Shown: piece by piece, positions 56,401-64,000 of the stretch
How positions within the stretch are numbered: position 1 is the first letter of the stretch
Layout of the letters: the number at the start of each line of letters is the position of its first letter
The notes under the pieces: generated by a model
Databases searched by the model: none
What the model was told of the DNA's origin: nothing
Seen by the model: only the letters and a program-made list of their open reading frames with translations
Position numbers and translations under genes: made by a program
Assembly: GCA_905331475.1 (NCBI GenBank)
Contig: CAJNYU010001698.1
Coordinates: forward strand, 1-64,000
Length of the DNA stretch: 64,000 nucleotides
Origin: Rotaria socialis
Lineage: Eukaryota; Rotifera; Eurotatoria; Philodinida; Philodinidae
Direction of reading: 5' to 3'

Positions 56401-59400
56401 CTTATCGGTAAGTGAAATAATATATTGAACGTTTTCCTCAGTTATCAAAGCATTTTTCGACTGGCTTCAATTCATATCAGTAACAACCATTTAATTAATT
56501 GTTTTAAAAATTTACAAAGTTAATATCACATATCTTTCAAAACGCCTGTTGAGTGATTCTATGACCTTTTGCATCTATGGAGTATTGAGTATAATTATAC
56601 GAAAGATATGACCCGTTAAAATCAACCTCTCTGACTGATTTGCTAGTGTCTTCCGAATTGTAATCATGTTAATAGCTTTATTTCAGACTACTTCTTATTA
56701 ATTAGCATTTCCGTAGATTTTTAAAAACAAACGAATTCGTTGATATGTTTTCTTTTAGAATATTGGTGTATGGTTGATTTTGTTCGTCCGAACTATCTGG
56801 GTAGTAAACTTGAATTTTGTAATATGTTCGAGCGTCCAATATTGAATGGACAATGTATTGATTCAACAGCGGAAGATGGAAAAATAATGCGTGCTCGTGC
56901 ACATGTTTTACATAGTTTACTTGAAGGTTTTATTCAAAGGTAAAATATATCTTTTTGAATATTTAAAAAATAAAGTTTTGCATTGAAAGACGAGGCCACG
57001 ATGTTCTACAAACAGATTTACCGCCTAAAACTGAATATGTTATTCTGTTAAAATTATCGAATATACAACGACAATTATATATGAAATTTCTTGAAGCTGT
57101 TGGTGCTTTGTCAAGTTCAACGGAAAAAACTTTGAATCCACTACGAGCGTTTGCTATTTGCTGCAAAGTAAAATAATTGCTTTTTTTCCTCAAAGAAGTA
57201 TTAATATAGTGAACAATTTGCTTGGTTTAGATTTGGAATCATTCTGACGTTTTATATAAATTTGTACGTGATCGGCAAGACGGTGCTGATCTTGATTTAG
57301 ATTTTGACATTGAACAAAATTTGAATTCATCAAATAAGCCATTGGCAAATAAAACAAGATCAACTAGTCGTTTAGCTTTGAACAATCGTGCATCACCACA
57401 AACTTTAACGGTGAATAATCCTTATGAACCACAAGGAGTTATGTTTTCTATGGAAAAAAAAGAATTTGATTATGACTTTGTAAGAATTTCTTTTGATTAT
57501 GTTTAATGAAATATTCTATGTTTTTATAACATTAAGGCTAATGCAATTTTGAATTCATATGTATGCGGACAATTATGCAATGGAGTTAAATTTCAACTAG
57601 CTTTAGCTATATTGGAATTATGTGTTCAAGCTGGCGATAAAGTACTCATATTTAGGTATGCGTTAATTCTGTGTTGTTTTAAATGCCAAATTAAATATTT
57701 TTTTTTGCTATCAGTCAAAGTTTATTATCGTTGAATAAACTTGAAGAATTTCTCAGTCAACGCATTATACCAAATACAGATAAAAAATGGGAGAAAAATA
57801 CCAATTATTATCGTAAGTTATATGCTTTTTCTATCGGCGGAAATGTTTTGTTAGTAATCAAGAAGCTTGACTGATGGAAAGATGAAGCTCATGATTGTCA
57901 AGAATAAATAGTTAGAAAGATATCATTTACTTGTCTCTGATACAATCGCCGTTAGGTGTTAATGTCAATCTGACATTTGACAAGTTTACCCAACAGGCAG
58001 ATAATAATAGTGTTTAGTATGACATGCTAAAGGCAGTGAAGAAGACGAGGAGTATCAAAAATATATGACTGAAGTCGTTGTTATGTATATTTACGCATGC
58101 TAACATTCAGAAGATAAATTATTTGCATTTTATCTCGCACTGCAGTCAAACAACGTAAACAGATGAGTTAGATCTTTGACGAATTGAAAATCAAAATTTC
58201 TAATAATTTGATTTGACTGGTCGATTTAATTGGAAGGACAAGGTGCATTGTAAAAATGTTTATTGAAGTTTACGATCAAGGGAAAATATAGTCGGCTGGA
58301 TAGTTTCAAGACCCTTTTATAACTATTTTTATTTTACCATTTTGTTTTTGTCAGGACTTGATGGCGGTACAAGTGGTCTGGAACGTGAAAAATTAATTAA
58401 TGCATTTAATACACTGAATTCAAATGCAAAATTATTTTTACTTTCTACCAGGTAAAATAGAACTGAATATTTAAATATAAGAATAATGTTTTTATTTTAA
58501 TCAGAGCCGGGTGTCTGGGCATAAATTTAATTGCGGCTAATCGTGTTATTGTAATGGATGTTTCATGGAATCCGTGTCTCGATGCTCAAGCTGTTTGTCG
58601 TGTTTATCGTTATGGACAAAAGAGACATTGTTATATATATCGATTGATTGCTGATTTCACTATGGAAAAACGTATTTATGATCGGCAAATAGCAAAACAG
58701 GGAATGGCAGATCGTGTTGTTGATGAATTACAACCACAAAATCCATTTACAAAAAATGAAGTGGAAAATCTTTTACATTTTGCAGTAAAAATTTATTGTT
58801 TAGACAAAATAAGAAGATTTAAGTTTTCCTTTTTTTTCATTTAGGCTGAAGAAGAATTACCTGCTGCTGATTTAGTAACGAAAATTCATGAAATTACTGA
58901 TGATCCGATTCTAATATCGGCTTGTAAACAATATGCTCAATCAATAACTAAAATTCCGTTCACACACGAATCTCTTTTATCCGATCGAAAAGAATATCAA
59001 TTAACATCAGCTGAAAAACGACGTGCTGAAAAAGAGTATCACGAAGAAAAACGTATGAATAGTTTTTCATATCGTTCAAGATTACAACCATCTCGATCGT
59101 AAATAAGACATTTTTTGAGTTTATTAATCTTTTATTTCATTTTCTTTTAGTTATTCTCGATTGTTTAACGGACATGAACCACGTTCATTTCTTCATACGT
59201 CACCTTCAACATCTGTGCTTGATCCTCATTTTCCACTATATCAACAGATACGACCAACAGCATCAATGACACCATTACCATATCATATACAACAACAATC
59301 AACCGATAGAAAATTAGAACAATTAAAACAACATGGAATATCCGTGGAACAAATTGTACTTCGAAGTCGTAAGTATTTGGATGCCGGTGAAAATCATGAA

Positions 59401-60543
59401 GAGACACACATTCGTTATATTTGAGTTTCCAGTTTCAAATGACTTTTCGCTACTTCAGAGATCACTAGCGTTTTCTTTCTCATACAGTCTATCTGAGTAT
59501 TTTGTTTAATTGTCATATTCTAAGCAGCTGTTGTTGATATATTTAAATTGCTAGGCTGATTTAGTACTCAACGGACATCATGATTAAGTAGTTATTTTGT
59601 TCAACAGAAGCTACGTTCAAATCTTTCGTTCATTAAACATAGAATGATCCTGGTTACATGACTAAGAAGTGCTTGTATCAGCTTACTCGGCTGGAAGCAA
59701 GTCAAGTTATGACACTTTATGATTATTTAGGGCATATAGGGCATAAATGAACGTTGTGCTAGATTGCCATTCTATCTAGTTAACAGCAACAAACGAAAGC
59801 CAAGCGGTGGATGTTTTGTTTCTCTATTTCTGTTTCTCAGCATTGAAATTCAATTACTCATGATCTTTGTATTCTTGCGAATTGCTAAACGTATTTTGTC
59901 GATATAGATGATTATTTTATCTGCTTAATTTAGCTTTGGAAGTTCAATTGAATCCATCAGAACGTGAACTTATTCCAGCTGGTGTAAACATTCATCTAAT
60001 AAAAGCATCTCGAGGTTCATACATTCGAACACCTGATGGTAAATTTTTTGCTATTCGTCAAACACAAACGCCATCAACAAATGGTTCGAAAATATTACCA
60101 ATGCCTCCGCCTGCTATTCCGCCTCCACCACCACCATCACTACGGTCATTTTCAAATCCAATAGATCAATATTTATTTGGTAAATTAAAATGAAAGCAAC
60201 GTTACGCCTATTTCTAATTGCATACTATTTAGATTCATCGCACATGTTATCTTCAACCTCATTGCCAATGAATGATACACATAATTTAACTGATGAAATA
60301 GATCTTTTAGTTGATGAGACATCATCAAATACTTCTGGTACTCCACTGGCTCCATTATTATCAACATCCTCATCTGCTTTCGAAAATTTATCATCTTGGC
60401 ATAATGATTATTTTCAACAGAATAATTTCTATTCAGATTTTTTTCCAAATGACTCAACTCTGGCTATGTTATCATCTTCGAACAATATTGAGACTGATAA
60501 CAGTAAGAATAATTTCACATCCAATCCTTTAGCATTCATGTAA
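53472..60543 (+). CDS. RAD54L2: RAD54L2/ARIP4-like SNF2 helicase, 17 exons, 1,207 aa
   Basis: Exons: 53472-53961, 54017-54178, 55114-55319, 55381-55759, 56190-56298, 56361-56407, 56759-56939, 56990-57167, 57231-57479, 57537-57655, 57715-57812, 58355-58451, 58505-58784, 58845-59098, 59151-59368, 59934-60179, 60233-60543. They total 3,624 nt, all in phase. The N terminus is acidic and Lys/Ser-rich. The helicase core has [14 protein letters not shown], motif I HSMGCGKT, the DEGH box in [61 protein letters not shown] and motif [14 protein letters not shown]. The tail keeps the family-specific block [14 protein letters not shown], then Pro- and Ser/Asn-rich sequence. In mammals this is a nuclear ATP-dependent remodeller that binds androgen receptor and removes trapped TOP2 complexes. 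Five introns are 350-935 bp, the rest about 50-63 bp. Intact. Confidence 0.96.
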
Positions 60544-60639
60544 AATTATTTTTCTTTGTCTTGCATCGTTCGTATTTCTTTACGGAAATTAATTTCAACG
60601 TTGCGTTTGTAGAATTTATTTTTCATGTGTCATCAGTCG

Positions 60640-60645
60640 AATAAA
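60640..60645 (+). terminator. Polyadenylation signal of RAD54L2
   Basis: AATAAA about 97 bases after the stop codon, the first such hexamer downstream. Confidence 0.5.
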
Positions 60646-63037
60646 TATATACAGATCTAGGCCTATATATTATTGTTGTTTTTCTTCGTCTTAAACTTTT
60701 GTTTGTTATTTCTTGTAATGTGCCGTATTTATGGTTTCTTTTTCTTTTTTTCTTCATAACGAAAGACAGAAAGCTAAAATATAAATATACACAAGGATAT
60801 GTATATACAGAAACTAAATGAATTTTTTGAAATATACGAACATATAACTATTTAAATAATATTCTGTATGGTATCATAGCAATGTTGGCAAATAGAACAC
60901 TACAGAGATTTAGAAGTCATGGATATGTATAATTGTACTAGAACTACTAGTACTAGAGATCTTCTATGGAAGACAAATTTGTCGAAAAATCAATTTTTAT
61001 ATTTATGGATAATTAGAAACTTTGCACGATTGCTATCAAATTTTTGGAATTCAAATAAAATGCTCAAAATCGGCGGTTGATCACAATAAATATACTGACG
61101 TTGTTCACACTTTTTACCAAGAAATTTGAACGTTTTTATTTCGAATTTCTTTCCAATTGTGTGAACATTGTCCGTTTATCTATAGAAATTTGTTGATATG
61201 GAAATAAATATGTTCAAATTAAACTTTATGGCGATATCTGAATCAAGTCTTTGTACGGATACAAAAAATAAATAGCATAAAAATCTTGAAAAAGTGTCAG
61301 CGTTACTGCTAAGTTCATTCAGAAAAGCTGCAAAAACTGATATTTCTCAATCAAAACAGAGCACAGAAAAAAATTCTACATATCTATAATTTTTTATGAA
61401 AAATCCTATACTTCAAAGTACCATGATCGAATGCGAATTTCTAGTTTTTAAAAAATTCGAAACCTCAAACTAGGCTGAACAAGAGAAGCTAATCAAACTA
61501 CACTTTGTCAACGAATTACACATACAACTGTAGATACCACATGAACCGCGCCCTTGATTCACATTCACATTCGCTCATACTGTTTTATCCAGATTTCACT
61601 TTTTTAACTGTTCACAAAAAAAAGAGTTCTAATTTCAAGAAAATGTTCTTTTATTTATTTCGCAGAGTATATATAATAAAAAGTTGCCTATCATCCGGAA
61701 TGCTTTTATACTTTCTAGAAGGTAATAGAGACTGTCTTAACGGAAATCAGTATTCTATCTATTTCATTCGTAGTAGAAGAACACTCCTGTATACTCGCGT
61801 TTTTTTCAAAAAATGTTGTCACAAAGCTTGAATGTAAACGATGTTGTACATGTGTTACTGCAAGTATGATATTAACGATTATTTATCATGCTTATGATAT
61901 CATTTTTATATATTTCATATAACTTAGTTTCGTAGCTCGATTTAATTCCGCTGCATCGTTTTAAATTACTTTAACATATCAAGATACGTTTTGTTGATTT
62001 ATTCTTGATGATATTTTTTATTTTTCTACGATACTAGTCTGTCTTTATATTTTCGTCAGTATTGTGATATTGATTCTTGTAGTTCCCCGCATACTGAGTC
62101 ATGATTGAAATATTATATCATATATTCAATATCTTGACAGAACGCAAGTCTGTCTACTTATTTCATTTTTCCTATGCATCAGATTGATTATTCCGTCGCC
62201 TTTTTCTTTTTTTTCAATACAAAATGAGCTTGAACATATCTAAGGAATTAGATTCTATGTGATTATTCGACCAAAACATATCTATGAATGAAACTATCTC
62301 ATAAATTTTTAAAATAAAATGATCAAAACCTTCTAAATTAGGCAGTTCGGCTTTTACTGACTTTGCAAAACAAGCAATTTCATAAAAAAACAAACAAAAG
62401 TACATATATGTCTCAAAATCATTGGAATTCCGGAACTCATATCTAAAATTCGTTTCAAGATTTTAAAGTGGCACTGAGCACCATTTTTTTACAATGACGA
62501 ATTCAAGTGCAAACTGTAGACATCAATTATAGTATAAAAATATGCACAAAAAGAACATGACTTTGTAAAATTGGAATAAACGAAATCATGTCTAGTCTGG
62601 AAAAAAAGACTTAATATGAAATATGAGCCCTATAAAAACTGTGTACTATGAAAACGAACACTGACAATAAGCTAATTAAAAATACAAATATCATGCGGAT
62701 AGTTTTGCTATTCATCTCTAAAATCATGTAAAACGGCGCTTCACTGTTTCCTGATTTTATAAACTTGATATTTTTAAGGATTATCATCTACATGAAGATC
62801 AAATAATCCACTTACCGTAGGTATATATATTGTGTAATGTTGAAATATTTCACTTGGAATTTATTGCTCGAGGTAGTTTTTGTTTTATTGCGCATTAAGG
62901 GAAGTCTAGAAAACAGCAACATACCCATTGTGTTTTCCCCGGTCATCGAATCAAGACACTTACAAAGTAGCTATAGCTGTATTTTTTATTCGTATTGATG
63001 TCTTCTTTCAAATGGTAGGAAAATCAACTTTGGCGCG
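60646..63037. other. No gene recognised
   Basis: About 2.4 kb of AT-rich DNA with only accidental frames on both strands. Confidence 0.55.
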
Positions 63038-64000
63038 ATGAATATAATTCAACTGTTCTATTTGATAATTATGATCTACAATCAAATCGTAGTGCAATCG
63101 AAATTAGAGTTTCCACAAGAAAATAATGAAAAAATATTATTTGCTCGTTATGAACAATCGGTATCACGCGATTACGTGCGACAAATGAGACGTGTTGATA
63201 ACGAGAAAGCAAGTAAGATTATTTCAATTTTTGCTTTATTGAAAGACGAAAACTTACATTTTAGTAAAATCAGCAACTTATTCAACGATGGGCGATACAG
63301 CTATAACAGCGCATGCAAGTGAGATTTAGGACGAAATAATGTTTAGGAAGAAATTTTACATTATATGAATGAATTCTGAAGTCTCTTTAAATTCTATCGA
63401 ATCGATTCGTATGATTGAATCAACAGCAAGTTCAAGTTTTGCATCTATTTCCTATAGAAATAAGCCATAATTACTTAGATTGATGATTAACACTTGTTTT
63501 CATTTGTACAGACTGTTCACCGAGTACCGATAGTGCGACAATAAAATTAGGTACTCGTGATGGCTCTTCGTCTACTAGAATACCGGATAACCAAATGTAT
63601 TCTATCTTGGATGACATTTTTCATAATAGAAAAATTAAGTCAATCTATCTTTCCTCAAAAGATTACGTAAATTATGCAATTTGATTTATAGAATATAGAA
63701 AAGAACACTCAATTTATTATTCTAATATTCATACTGACACCGAGAAAAACTATGAAAAGCAAATTTGCGAAATACTGGACCGCGTCTTTTACAGTATTCC
63801 TTATCCCTTCTCAAAATCTTTCGTATATATTCATAAGTTTAGCTCATATCTCTAGAGCAACAAAATCACAACAAGTACGTATTTATAAAGAAAAACCATC
63901 ATTTAATATTCGCATACATTCACCACGATAAAGTGACCTTATCCTAGATAGACCAGTCAAAGCTGAGCATATTATTTCGTTCTTTCGTCGTTTGTATAAT
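63038..64000 (+). CDS. Secreted protein of unknown function, 5' exons (runs off the window)
   Basis: Exon 63038-63212 begins with a signal peptide (MNIIQLFYLIIMIYNQIVVQ) and ends at a GTAAGA donor. A 52-bp intron leads to 63265-63318 (KSATYSTMGDTAITAHA, donor GTGAG). After a 193-bp intron, exon 63512 onward reads CSPSTDSATIKLGTRDG, then RIPDNQMYSILDDIF to about 63666 (GTAAAT donor). A further open stretch begins after an AAGTTTAG acceptor at about 63842. The phases of the first two joins agree. The mature N terminus is charged and helical (RYEQSVSRDYVRQMRR). No domain is recognised, and the 3' end lies outside the window. Confidence 0.6.

Noticed and set aside
61505-61831. 108-residue + frame in the 3' intergenic region
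   Set aside because: No recognisable motif, AT-biased composition and no splice context.

Overview
The window is animal nuclear DNA and very probably comes from a bdelloid rotifer. Three things point there. The DNA is AT-rich. Most coding exons are separated by very short GT-AG introns of about 50-65 bp. Tracts of (TGTGGG)n/(CCCACA)n, the telomere repeat known from the bdelloid Adineta vaga, lie scattered inside the window. The species cannot be named from sequence alone.

Layout. The left third (1-22 kb) is gene-poor and rich in mobile DNA. It holds pieces of a membrane/mucin/carbohydrate-binding-like gene on the minus strand, a tRNA-derived SINE-like element, foldback elements, several hAT-type MITEs with 8-bp target duplications, and a dense cluster (12.4-14.4 kb) of short cassettes bounded by inverted telomere-like repeats. 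Other remnants include a truncated MFS transporter, single exons of unknown genes, a tandem pair of small hydrophilic (LEA-like) genes of which one is dead, and a possible TOG/HEAT pseudogene. At 22-24.4 kb lies an intact three-exon NRF-6-type acyltransferase-3 membrane protein. The stretch 24.4-38 kb is again mostly repeats and contains a dead mariner element between two inverted copies of one MITE.

The right part is the gene-bearing part: a rhodopsin-like GPCR (38.1-42.6 kb, one unusually long 3-kb intron), a PHOSPHO1/2-like HAD phosphatase, an EME1 endonuclease subunit, a GRE2/DFR-like reductase carrying one in-frame stop, a 17-exon RAD54L2/ARIP4 helicase (53.5-60.5 kb), and the 5' exons of a secreted protein running off the end.

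The genes do not form a pathway. EME1 (branched-DNA cleavage with MUS81) and RAD54L2 (SNF2 remodeller) both act on DNA or chromatin, but they are separate genes about 6 kb apart. The most unusual signal is the family of telomere-repeat-bounded foldback cassettes: at least two core sequences recur at separate loci, and other loci have the same inverted-repeat design with unrelated cores. Two single N bases and exact internal duplications near them mean local assembly artefacts must be excluded around 5.2 kb and 12.5-13.7 kb. All exon joins were inferred by eye from splice sites and reading frame; no database search was possible.
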